DNA of 64,000 nt, taken from Polaribacter sp. Hel1_85. Lineage in GTDB: Bacteria; Bacteroidota; Bacteroidia; Flavobacteriales; Flavobacteriaceae. Both the position numbers and the translations under genes were made by a program. Shown one piece after another: positions 36,321 to 45,029 of this stretch (within the stretch, counting starts at the first letter, position 1; each line of letters begins with the position of its first letter). The notes beneath the pieces are model-generated. The model made no database searches. It was not told the DNA's origin and saw only the letters and a program-made list of their open reading frames with translations. The DNA is taken from the NCBI RefSeq assembly GCF_000766795.1, contig NZ_JPDS01000001.1, forward strand, positions 1,307,001 through 1,371,000, written 5' to 3'.

Positions 36321-37325
36321 CTAAAATAATTCTCTAAGTTTTATAATTTGTTCTGGTCTTCCTAAAACAATTAAATGAGATCCTTTAATTAAAATACAAT
36401 CTGCTTCTGGATTTATAATGTATTCTTTATCAGGTTTTATAAAACCTATAACGGTACATCCTGTTTCTTTTCTTAAATCTAAATCTAAAATAGTCTTATT
36501 AATATACATTTTAGGCAAATCATCTACAGCAATTTCTTCTAAATTTGCGGTCGTTTCACCTTCAATCGTCAATCTATCTACAAATTCTATAACATCTGGA
36601 GTTACAACTAAAGAAGCCATGTGATCTCCCCCTAATTTATCTGGCATAATTACATTACTTGCTCCTGCAATTTTTAATTTACTAAAAGAAGATTCATTTG
36701 ATGCCCTACTTATAACTTTACAATCTTTATTTAATTGACTTACTGTTAAAACTACAAATAAATTATCTGCATCTGAAGGTAAAGCTGTTATTAAATTAGC
36801 TGCTTTTTCGATACCCGCTTTTAACAAAGTTTCGTCTAATGTAGCATCTCCATTTATATTTAAAATTTCTTCTGCATCTAAAAACTCAGACATTTCTCTA
36901 TTTTCTTCAACAACTACAAAATCTTTATTATAATTTTTAAGTTTTAAAATTGCTTGTTTTCCATTTCTCCCATATCCACAAACAATGGTATGTCCTTTTA
37001 AATTTGCTATTTTTTTTTCCACTTTTCTATGCTTAAAATGTTCAAATAATCTACCACTTACCAAATATTCTGAAAAAGCTGAAACAGCATACCCAAAAAC
37101 AGAAATACTTGTTAAAATTAAAAATATTGTAAAAACTTTTTCTTCTGGAGAAAAGGGCCTTAACTCACCAAAACCTACAGTTGTTACCGTTATTACTGTC
37201 ATATACAAGGCATCCACAAAAGAATAATGAGAAAGCCACATATACCCAATTGTTCCTATTGATAAAATAGTACCAACTAAAAATAACGTTTTATTGATTT
37301 TAGATTCTAATACATTTATTTTCAT
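36321..37325 (-). CDS. Two-TM potassium channel with RCK (TrkA-N/TrkA-C) domain
   Basis: 334 residues: two membrane helices flank the selectivity filter VITVTTVGFGE (TVGFG near residue 47), then a Rossmann RCK domain (IVCGYGRNGKQAILKLKNYN, residues about 114-230) and a TrkA-C domain at the end (ITVIGFIKPDKEYIINPEAD-like region). The architecture matches MthK- and YugO-type channels, which open on cytoplasmic ligand binding. It lies between a PspC-like gene (three bases) and an RmlD-like gene (one base), implying a single transcript. The physiological role is inferred only from the fold. Confidence 0.92.
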   Translation of the reverse strand: MKINVLESKINKTLFLVGTILSIGTIGYMWLSHYSFVDALYMTVITVTTVGFGELRPFSPEEKVFTIFLILTSISVFGYAVSAFSEYLVSGRLFEHFKHRKVEKKIANLKGHTIVCGYGRNGKQAILKLKNYNKDFVVVEENREMSEFLDAEEILNINGDATLDETLLKAGIEKAANLITALPSDADNLFVVLTVSQLNKDCKVISRASNESSFSKLKIAGASNVIMPDKLGGDHMASLVVTPDVIEFVDRLTIEGETTANLEEIAVDDLPKMYINKTILDLDLRKETGCTVIGFIKPDKEYIINPEADCILIKGSHLIVLGRPEQIIKLRELF

Positions 37326-37328
37326 ATA

Positions 37329-37550
37329 CTATAGGTCAAATACTGAGCTTCTACTGGTGTGTACCATATCTTTTAACTTGAATAAAAATGCCATGGTTAA
37401 ATAAAAACCAAAAGACAAACCTACTGTAAAAAAAGTAACATAAATAAAAAATAGGCGCACATTTAAAGCTCTCATTCCTATTCTATCTGCTAATCTAGAT
37501 GAAACATGAAATCCATTTCTTTCAAAAAAATGTCGAATATTATCTATCAT
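37329..37550 (-). CDS. Small PspC-like membrane protein
   Basis: 73 residues, with SSRLADRIGMRALNVRLFFI leading into one or two membrane segments (VTFFTVGLSFGFYLTMAFLF). This matches the short flavobacterial proteins annotated as PspC family; they lack the regulator PspB/PspA context. Starts its transcript with the potassium channel three bases behind. Confidence 0.75.
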   Translation of the reverse strand: MIDNIRHFFERNGFHVSSRLADRIGMRALNVRLFFIYVTFFTVGLSFGFYLTMAFLFKLKDMVHTSRSSVFDL

Positions 37551-37630
37551 AAATTGTTAAAATATTTAAATGCAAGATACTATTTTATGATTTGACTACC
37601 ATACATCAATTAAATTAAAATTGGATTCTT

Positions 37631-37638
37631 TAACTTTG
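37631..37638 (+). promoter_or_regulatory. -7 promoter box for uvrA (TAACTTTG)
   Basis: TAnnTTTG match 25 bases before the TTG start of uvrA. Confidence 0.55.
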
Positions 37639-37663
37639 CATTTTTCCGAAAAAAACTCCTCAT

Positions 37664-40486
37664 TTGAAAGACCAAGAATATATTGAAGTTTACGGGGCAA
37701 GAGTCCATAACTTAAAAAATATTGATGTAAAAATTCCTCGCGAAAAACTAGTTGTTATAACTGGTTTAAGCGGAAGTGGAAAATCATCTTTAGCTTTTGA
37801 CACCATTTATGCCGAAGGACAAAGACGTTATATTGAAACTTTTTCTGCCTATGCTCGTCAGTTTTTAGGTGGATTAGAAAGACCAGATGTTGATAAAATT
37901 GATGGCCTTTCACCAGTTATTTCTATTGAACAAAAAACTACAAATAAGAGCCCTCGTTCTACAGTTGGTACCATTACAGAGATTTACGATTTTTTAAGAT
38001 TATTATTTGCAAGAGTAGCAGATGCATACTCTTTTAATACAGGAGAAAAAATGGTAAGTTATTCTGATGAACAAATTAGGCAACTTATTTTAAAAGATTT
38101 TGAAAATAAAAAAATTGCAGTTTTAGCTCCTCTTGTAAAATCTAGAAAAGGTCATTATCGTGAACTTTTTGAGCAAATTTCTAAACAAGGTTTTTTAAGA
38201 GTTAGAGTTGATGGAGAAATTAAAGAAATAGAAAAAGGAATGCGTTTAGATCGTTATAAAACGCATGATATAGAAGTTGTTATTGATAGACTTCTTATAA
38301 ATGAGTCCTCAGAAAAACGTTTAGAAGAAACCATAAAAACAGCATTATACTCTGGTAATAACATTATGATGGTTATTGATATTGATGACAATAATCCTCG
38401 TTATTTTAGTAGAGAATTAATGTGTCCAACTTCAGGAATTGCTTATCCAAACCCTGAACCAAATACATTTTCGTTTAACTCACCTAAAGGTGCTTGTAAT
38501 AAATGTAATGGTTTAGGTATAACAAATGAAATCAACCTAAAAAAAGTAATTCCAGATTATGCTGTTTCAATACAAAATGGAGGGATTATTCCTTTAGGAG
38601 AACAGAAAAGTAGTTGGATTTTTAAACAATTAGAAAACATTGCTGAACGTTATAAATTTAAATTAACAGACGCTATAAAAGACATACCAAAAGAAGCTTT
38701 AGAAGTTATTTTAAACGGTGGAAATGAATCTTTTGAAATCAAATCTAAAACTGTTGGTGTAACTAGAAATTATAAAATTGATTTTGAAGGAATTATTTCT
38801 TTTATAGAAAATCAATATAATAATGCAGAAAGCACGTCAATAAAACGTTGGGCAAAAGCTTTTATGGATGAAATTTCATGCTCTTCTTGTGGTGGAAAAA
38901 GATTAAAAAAAGAAGCGCTGCATTTTAAAATTACAGATAAAAACATCAGTGATTTAGCACAAATGGATGTTACTGAATTGGCAAATTGGTTTCAAAATAT
39001 TGAAGACAATTTATCAGAAAAACAACTTACAATTGCATCAGAAATTTTAAAAGAAATAAAAACTAGAATTCAGTTTTTATTAGATGTTGGTTTGGATTAT
39101 TTAGCTTTGGATAGAACATCCAAATCACTTTCTGGTGGAGAAGCACAAAGAATTCGTTTGGCAACACAAATTGGATCACAATTGGTTGGAGTTCTATATA
39201 TTTTAGATGAACCTAGTATAGGTTTACATCAACGAGACAATCAAAAATTAATAGATTCTCTTGTAAAATTAAGAGATATTGGAAACTCTGTTTTAGTTGT
39301 TGAACATGACAAAGACATGATTGAACATGCAGATTTTGTGTTCGATATTGGTCCTGGAGCAGGAAGACATGGAGGAGAAATTGTAAGCGAAGGAACTTTT
39401 GAAGATTTAAAAAAACATAAAACATTAACTGCAGATTATTTAACAGGAAGAAAAGAAATTGAAGTTCCAAAAGAACGAAGAGAAGGGAATGGAAAATTCA
39501 TAAAACTTAAAGGGGCAACTGGTAACAATTTAAAAAATGTTTCTGTTGAGTTTCCTCTTGGAAAAATGATTTGTGTAACAGGAGTTTCTGGAAGTGGAAA
39601 ATCAACTTTAATCAACGAAACGTTATATCCAATTTTAAACGCTCATATTTATAGAGGTGTAAAAAAACCAATGCCCTACAAAAAAATTGAAGGCTTAGAA
39701 CATGTAGATAAAGTAATTGATATAGATCAATCTCCAATTGGTAGAACTCCACGTTCTAACCCAGCAACTTATACAGGCACTTTTGGTGAAATTAGAAGTT
39801 TGTTTGCGAAAACTCCTGAAGCTGCAATTCGTGGTTACAAACCTGGTCGTTTTTCTTTTAACGTAAAAGGTGGAAGATGTGAAACTTGCCAAGGTGGAGG
39901 AGTTAGAGTTATTGAAATGAACTTTTTACCAGACGTGCAAGTAGAATGTGAAACCTGCCAAGGAAAACGTTTTAACAGAGAAACTTTAGAAATTAGATAC
40001 AAAGGAAAATCAATTTCTGATATTTTAAATATGACAATTGAAGATGCCACGAATTTCTTTGAAAACATTCCTAAAATCCACAGAAAACTAAAAACTATTG
40101 AAGATGTTGGTTTGGGTTATATTACGCTTGGACAACAATCTACAACACTTTCTGGTGGAGAAGCACAAAGAATAAAATTGGCATCAGAATTATCTAAAAG
40201 AGATACTGGTAATACTTTTTATATATTAGACGAACCTACAACTGGCCTTCATTTTGAAGACATTAGAGTTTTAATGGATGTTTTAAATAAATTAGCTAAT
40301 AAAGGAAATACTGTTTTAATTATTGAGCATAATTTAGATGTTGTAAAATTAGCAGATTATATTATTGATGTTGGAATGGAAGGTGGAAAAAAAGGTGGAA
40401 AAATTCTATGTACTGGAACACCAGAAGAAGTTGCAAAACATAAAACTAGTTATACTGCAAAGTTTTTGAAAAAAGAACTATTTTAG
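37664..40486 (+). CDS. uvrA: Excinuclease ABC subunit A
   Basis: 940-residue damage-sensing ATPase of nucleotide-excision repair. It has two ABC modules with Walker A sequences GLSGSGKSS (residue 34) and GVSGSGKST (near 640), signature motifs [20 protein letters not shown] and [20 protein letters not shown], and the insertion zinc fingers. In the first finger the leading pair is CPTSG (residue 254), with Ser where CxxC is usual; the second half CNKCNG is intact, as are CSSCGG and the C-terminal [16 protein letters not shown]. The start is TTG ([20 protein letters not shown]), supported by the promoter box 25 bases upstream. Confidence 0.98.
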   Translation: MKDQEYIEVYGARVHNLKNIDVKIPREKLVVITGLSGSGKSSLAFDTIYAEGQRRYIETFSAYARQFLGGLERPDVDKIDGLSPVISIEQKTTNKSPRSTVGTITEIYDFLRLLFARVADAYSFNTGEKMVSYSDEQIRQLILKDFENKKIAVLAPLVKSRKGHYRELFEQISKQGFLRVRVDGEIKEIEKGMRLDRYKTHDIEVVIDRLLINESSEKRLEETIKTALYSGNNIMMVIDIDDNNPRYFSRELMCPTSGIAYPNPEPNTFSFNSPKGACNKCNGLGITNEINLKKVIPDYAVSIQNGGIIPLGEQKSSWIFKQLENIAERYKFKLTDAIKDIPKEALEVILNGGNESFEIKSKTVGVTRNYKIDFEGIISFIENQYNNAESTSIKRWAKAFMDEISCSSCGGKRLKKEALHFKITDKNISDLAQMDVTELANWFQNIEDNLSEKQLTIASEILKEIKTRIQFLLDVGLDYLALDRTSKSLSGGEAQRIRLATQIGSQLVGVLYILDEPSIGLHQRDNQKLIDSLVKLRDIGNSVLVVEHDKDMIEHADFVFDIGPGAGRHGGEIVSEGTFEDLKKHKTLTADYLTGRKEIEVPKERREGNGKFIKLKGATGNNLKNVSVEFPLGKMICVTGVSGSGKSTLINETLYPILNAHIYRGVKKPMPYKKIEGLEHVDKVIDIDQSPIGRTPRSNPATYTGTFGEIRSLFAKTPEAAIRGYKPGRFSFNVKGGRCETCQGGGVRVIEMNFLPDVQVECETCQGKRFNRETLEIRYKGKSISDILNMTIEDATNFFENIPKIHRKLKTIEDVGLGYITLGQQSTTLSGGEAQRIKLASELSKRDTGNTFYILDEPTTGLHFEDIRVLMDVLNKLANKGNTVLIIEHNLDVVKLADYIIDVGMEGGKKGGKILCTGTPEEVAKHKTSYTAKFLKKELF

Positions 40487-40541
40487 CAGGCATTTCTTTT
40501 TTCAGAAAAAAAGGAAAAATCAATTTTAAAATTTACTGATT

Positions 40542-41249
40542 ATGACAAATGATGATAGAAAAATAAAAGAAAAACTACAACACAAAACCTGGAATGAAAT
40601 AAAGACAAAAGATGCTTGGGCTATTTTTAAAGTCATGGCAGAATTTGTAGATGGTTATGAAAAATTAAGCAAAATTGGTCCTTGTGTTTCAATTTTTGGT
40701 TCTGCAAGAACAAAAGAAGATCATGAAGATTATAAATTAGCAGAAGAAATTGCTTTTCAACTTACACAAAATGGTTATGGAGTAATTACTGGTGGAGGAC
40801 CTGGAATTATGGAAGCAGGAAACAAAGGTGCACATAGAGGAAAAGGTATTTCTGTAGGTTTAAATATTGAATTACCTTTTGAGCAACATGACAACCCTTG
40901 GATTGATCGTGATAAAAATTTAGAATTTGATTACTTTTTTGTTCGTAAAGTTATGTTTGTAAAATACTCGCAAGGTTTTATTGTAATGCCTGGTGGTTTT
41001 GGAACAATGGATGAACTTTTTGAAGCAATTACTTTAATTCAGACTAAAAAAATTGGGCGTTTTCCTATAGTTTTAGTAGGAACTGAATTTTGGAGCGGAT
41101 TATTAGATTGGATTAAAAAAACATTAATTGCTGAAGGAAATATCAGCGAGGAAGATTTAAACTTGTTTAGAATTGTAGATACAGCAGAAGAAGCTGTAGA
41201 GCATTTAAACAAATTCTATGCTAAATACCACCTAAAACCTAACTTTTAA
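40542..41249 (+). CDS. LOG-family (TIGR00730) Rossmann protein
   Basis: 235 residues with GPCVSIFGSARTKEDHEDYK, VITGGGPGIMEAGNKGAHRG and the LOG signature MPGGFGTMDELFEAITLIQT. Members cleave cytokinin ribotides or other nucleoside monophosphates (LOG/YgdH type), so a nucleotide 5'-monophosphate phosphoribohydrolase activity is likely, though the substrate cannot be read. It follows uvrA by 55 bases and ends before a strong hairpin. Confidence 0.88.
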   Translation: MTNDDRKIKEKLQHKTWNEIKTKDAWAIFKVMAEFVDGYEKLSKIGPCVSIFGSARTKEDHEDYKLAEEIAFQLTQNGYGVITGGGPGIMEAGNKGAHRGKGISVGLNIELPFEQHDNPWIDRDKNLEFDYFFVRKVMFVKYSQGFIVMPGGFGTMDELFEAITLIQTKKIGRFPIVLVGTEFWSGLLDWIKKTLIAEGNISEEDLNLFRIVDTAEEAVEHLNKFYAKYHLKPNF

Positions 41250-41288
41250 AATGCTTTTTAAAAAGAATTTATTTCTTTTTTCACAAAC

Positions 41289-41315
41289 TTGGTCTGTCTT
41301 AATAAGACAGACCAA
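41289..41315 (+). terminator. Terminator after the LOG-family gene
   Basis: Perfect 12-bp stem TTGGTCTGTCTT / AAGACAGACCAA, loop AAT. The T-run is weak (AAAATTAAAA), so it may be leaky. Confidence 0.7.
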
Positions 41316-41361
41316 AATTAAAACAAGCTATAAAAAACATATAAAATTGGTAAAGAGTTAA

Positions 41362-44172
41362 TTGAAAAATAAATTATACATATTATTTCTTTGCTTATTT
41401 GCATCTCCTTTTCTGTTTTCACAACAGAATTCAATCAATATAAAATCTACACTAGATACTGAAAAAGATGAATTAAAAATTCAGCAAGAAATAATTTTCT
41501 ACAATACTTCTGATTCAATATTAACAAGCATATTTCTTCATAATTGGGCAAATAGTTATCGAGACAGAAAAACACCTTTATCAAAAAGATTTATTAAAGA
41601 CTATCGAAAAGACTTATATTTTGCAAAAGAAAAAGATCTTGGTTCTTCAACAGTAAAAAGCCTTTCAGTAAATTTTGAAAATGTATTTTTTAATGAATTA
41701 AAAGAACAATCAGACATTATAGAAGTTTTTCTACAAGAGCCTTTGTATCCAAATTCAAAAATTAAAATTGCACTTACTTATATCGTAAAAATACCAAACG
41801 CACGTTTTACAAAATATGGTAAAACAGCAACAGGTTATCATCTTAGAAACTGGTATATAACTCCTGCTGTTTATGATAATGGTTGGAAATCTATGAGTAA
41901 TTTAAATTTAGATGATTTATATGAAAAAGGAACTGATTTTAAAATTGAAATTGATGTTCCAAAAGAGTTTATTGTTGAGTCTAACTTATATCGATATGAA
42001 ACTAAAAAAGAAAATCATAACAGCTACTTTTTTATTGGAAAAAACAAAACTGATATTCTTTTAGGTGTCAATAAAACACCGCAAATAAAAACATATACAA
42101 CAAAAACAGTAACTATACATACTGATGTTTTTACTGAAGAATTAGATTTTAATTTAACTACGAGTATTTTAAACAGAGAACTACTATTTATACAGAAATA
42201 TCTTGGTAAATATCCACATGTAGAAATATATATAGACAAAGCTACACAGAGTAAAAACCCTATTTTTGGATTAAATCAATTACCAAAATTTTTACGCCCT
42301 TTTTCTGATACTTTTAAATGGGATATAGCCATGTTTAAGGCTTTAACAAAAAGATATATAGAAAATACAATCCTATTAAATAAGAGAAAAGATTATTGGC
42401 TAATTGATGGTATTCAGAATTACTTAATGATAGAATACATAGAAAAGTATTATCCAGAAATTAAGCTTTTAGGAAACGCTTCTGACTCTTGGTTTTTGAA
42501 GAACTTTAATATTTCTAAATTAGAATTTAATGATAAATATCCTTTTATCTACCAATTTTCAGCACGTAGGTTTTTAGATCAAGCTTTAAATACCTCTGCA
42601 GATTCCTTGTCTAACTTCAACAGAAAAATAGTCAGTAAATATAAAGCCGGTTTAGGTTTTAGATTTCTAAAAGGTTATTTAGGAGATAGCATTATTAACC
42701 AAACAATTCAGGAGTTTTATCAAAACAACCAATTAAAAATTATTTCTAGTAAAAAATTTAAAAACCTACTCTCTTCCAAAACAGATAAAAATTTAGATTG
42801 GTTTTTTAATGATTTTGTAAAAACAAATAAAAAAATAGACCATACAATACAGCATATTAAAAAAGAAAAAGATAGTATTTCTGTAACCATAAAAAACAAT
42901 AGAAATATTATAACTCCTTTGGCTATTTATGCTCTTAAAGACAAAGAAGTAAAATTAAAAAAATGGATTTATAATATTGACTCTACTAAGACTGTAAAAT
43001 TCAAAAAAGGTAATTATGACACATTTGTGTTGAATTATGAAAATTTATACCCAGAATTAAACACTCTAGATAATTGGAAAAAAATTGATAAAAAACTATT
43101 TCACAAACCAATTAAATTTTCATTATTAAAAGATATTAGCAGTCCAAAACACAACCAAATTTTTTATCAGCCAGATTTAGGTTACAATTATTATAATGGG
43201 TTAATTTTTGGAATAAAACTACACAACAAACCCTTAATTAGAAGAAATTTTGTTTTTAAAGTTGCACCATATTATGCAACAAAAAGTAGATCGGTGATTG
43301 GACAATTCTCTTTATTATATGATCAGTTTTTTGAAGATACTAAATTATATAAAATATCATATGGAGTAGTAGGTAGCACTTTAGATTATGCTCCAAACTT
43401 AGCATACAAGTCATTTATTCCTTATATGGATATTATATTTAAAAGAAAATCTTTAAGAGACGCTACAACAGAATCTATAAGAGCTAAAGTAGTTCACATA
43501 GACAAAGATATAGCTCCAAATACAGTTAGAAACTCACAAGATAATTACAGTATATTTAGTTTAAGTTACAATTACACCAACCCAGATATTATAAAAGAAT
43601 TTAGATATAGTTTTAATACAGAGTTTGCAAAAAACTTTTCTAAAGCAGCTTTAGATTTACGATACAGAACCTTAACAGCATCAGATACACAATTAGATTT
43701 TAGAATTTTTGCAGGTGTATTTTTTAACAATAAAACTACAAATGATTATTTCAGCTTTGGTCTGGATAGAAGTAATGATTATTTATTTCAATTAAATTAT
43801 TTAGGAAGATCTGAAGATTCTGGTTTTTTTAGCCAGCAATATATTATAACTGAAGGAGGATTTAAATCTGTTTTACCCACAAGGTTTGCAAATCAATTTA
43901 TGATTTCAAACAATTCTAGTATTGGTTTATGGCGCTGGTTAGAGGTTTATAATGATGTTGCTTTCTTAAAAAACAAACACCAACCTTTATACTTTGCTTA
44001 CGAAAATGGTGTAAGATTTAATTTTGTTCATGAAATTTTTGAGATCTATTTTCCTTTTTATTCCAACAATGGTTGGGAGCTATCTCAAAGAGCATATCCG
44101 CAAAAAATAAGATTTTCATTATCTGCAGATATTAGGTCTATTTACAACTTTTTTAGACGCGGTTTACTCTAA
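41362..44172 (+). CDS. M1-like pseudo-peptidase fused to predicted outer-membrane beta-barrel
   Basis: 936 residues. TTG start, supported by a perfect signal peptide (LYILFLCLFASPFLFSQ). Residues about 20-240 are the N-terminal beta domain of M1 aminopeptidases; residues about 270-500 are the gluzincin-like helical domain, with WLIDGIQNYLMIEYIEKYYP standing where M1 enzymes have the downstream W-L-x-E-G-x-A segment. The expected upstream HExxH is absent: the aligned region reads FKWDIAMFKALTKRYIENTI. The last 330 residues are alternating amphipathic strands ending in an aromatic-rich terminus, predicting an outer-membrane barrel. Probably non-catalytic; I infer a binding or assembly role. Homologues with the same shape exist in Flavobacteriaceae as far as I recall. 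Confidence 0.75.
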   Translation: MKNKLYILFLCLFASPFLFSQQNSINIKSTLDTEKDELKIQQEIIFYNTSDSILTSIFLHNWANSYRDRKTPLSKRFIKDYRKDLYFAKEKDLGSSTVKSLSVNFENVFFNELKEQSDIIEVFLQEPLYPNSKIKIALTYIVKIPNARFTKYGKTATGYHLRNWYITPAVYDNGWKSMSNLNLDDLYEKGTDFKIEIDVPKEFIVESNLYRYETKKENHNSYFFIGKNKTDILLGVNKTPQIKTYTTKTVTIHTDVFTEELDFNLTTSILNRELLFIQKYLGKYPHVEIYIDKATQSKNPIFGLNQLPKFLRPFSDTFKWDIAMFKALTKRYIENTILLNKRKDYWLIDGIQNYLMIEYIEKYYPEIKLLGNASDSWFLKNFNISKLEFNDKYPFIYQFSARRFLDQALNTSADSLSNFNRKIVSKYKAGLGFRFLKGYLGDSIINQTIQEFYQNNQLKIISSKKFKNLLSSKTDKNLDWFFNDFVKTNKKIDHTIQHIKKEKDSISVTIKNNRNIITPLAIYALKDKEVKLKKWIYNIDSTKTVKFKKGNYDTFVLNYENLYPELNTLDNWKKIDKKLFHKPIKFSLLKDISSPKHNQIFYQPDLGYNYYNGLIFGIKLHNKPLIRRNFVFKVAPYYATKSRSVIGQFSLLYDQFFEDTKLYKISYGVVGSTLDYAPNLAYKSFIPYMDIIFKRKSLRDATTESIRAKVVHIDKDIAPNTVRNSQDNYSIFSLSYNYTNPDIIKEFRYSFNTEFAKNFSKAALDLRYRTLTASDTQLDFRIFAGVFFNNKTTNDYFSFGLDRSNDYLFQLNYLGRSEDSGFFSQQYIITEGGFKSVLPTRFANQFMISNNSSIGLWRWLEVYNDVAFLKNKHQPLYFAYENGVRFNFVHEIFEIYFPFYSNNGWELSQRAYPQKIRFSLSADIRSIYNFFRRGLL

Positions 44173-44217
44173 ACCATAACACAATAAAAAAAAGCAACTT
44201 AAAAAAACAAAAAATTA

Positions 44218-44239
44218 TTTTGTAACGCTTTTGTAACGC
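44218..44239 (+). repeat. Tandem 11-bp direct repeat upstream of outer-membrane/lipoprotein pair
   Basis: TTTTGTAACGC occurs twice head-to-tail, about 65 bases before the ATG at 44302. One helical turn spacing suggests a site for a direct-repeat-binding regulator. Confidence 0.6.
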
Positions 44240-44301
44240 TCTTTTTAACCAATATACACTATTCTTTATATTTATTTGTACACAAACCAATACAAAAAAT
44301 A

Positions 44302-45018
44302 ATGAAAATTAAGCTATTACTTTTAGCAGTTGTATTTTGCTACAACACGCAAGTTTTTACACAGCAATCAACCAAACAAACAAAAACAAATATTATTAAC
44401 AATGATGAAACTGTAAAAACTAGAAAAAACGGACTAAACATCTCTTTCGGAACCTCTGGATTTGGTGTAGGTTATGCAAGAAAATTAACCACAAAATTAA
44501 ATGCAATTGTTGCCTACCACAGTCTTACCGTAGAAGACAAAGAAGTAGATATCTCTGAATTTTTAGACAACGATGATGTAGAATTTCTTGGTAGTGCAAA
44601 TAGCACTATTATAGATGCAGGTATAGAATATGTGCCTTTTAAAAATTCTTCTTTTAAACTTGCTTTTGGTGTTGGTTTTTTAAACGATGTAGCAATTAAT
44701 GGTTTAATTACCTACAAAGAAGGTATTGAATATGGAGATATTATTGTAGCATCTGAAGATGTTGGTAAAGTAATTATAAACTCTAAATGGTCTGGTACAG
44801 CTCCTTTTTTAGGGTTTGGCTTTGGTAGAGCAATTCCTAAAAACAGATTTGGTTTTGGTGTAGACATTGGTACTTATTTTGCAAAATCACCAGAAGTAAG
44901 TTTACAAGCCGATAAATTATTAACACCTACACAAGATGAACAAGAAGATTTACAAGACGCGTTTGAATCGTTAACACTGATTCCTAGAATACAATTTAGA
45001 CTAACTTATAATTTTTAA
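44302..45018 (+). CDS. Small outer-membrane beta-barrel protein
   Basis: 238 residues with signal peptide (MKIKLLLLAVVFCYNTQVFT) and a body of about eight to ten amphipathic strands: GLNISFGTSGFGVGYARKLT, IVAYHSLTVEDKEVDISEFL, DAGIEYVPFKNSSFKLAFGV, APFLGFGFGRAIPKNRFGFG, ending LIPRIQFRLTYNF with the C-terminal Phe expected for BamA substrates. This fits the OmpW/OmpA-like small barrels. It is 11 bases ahead of a lipoprotein gene, so the two are likely made together. Ligand unknown. Confidence 0.72.
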   Translation: MKIKLLLLAVVFCYNTQVFTQQSTKQTKTNIINNDETVKTRKNGLNISFGTSGFGVGYARKLTTKLNAIVAYHSLTVEDKEVDISEFLDNDDVEFLGSANSTIIDAGIEYVPFKNSSFKLAFGVGFLNDVAINGLITYKEGIEYGDIIVASEDVGKVIINSKWSGTAPFLGFGFGRAIPKNRFGFGVDIGTYFAKSPEVSLQADKLLTPTQDEQEDLQDAFESLTLIPRIQFRLTYNF

Positions 45019-45029
45019 AAAAAATAAAA

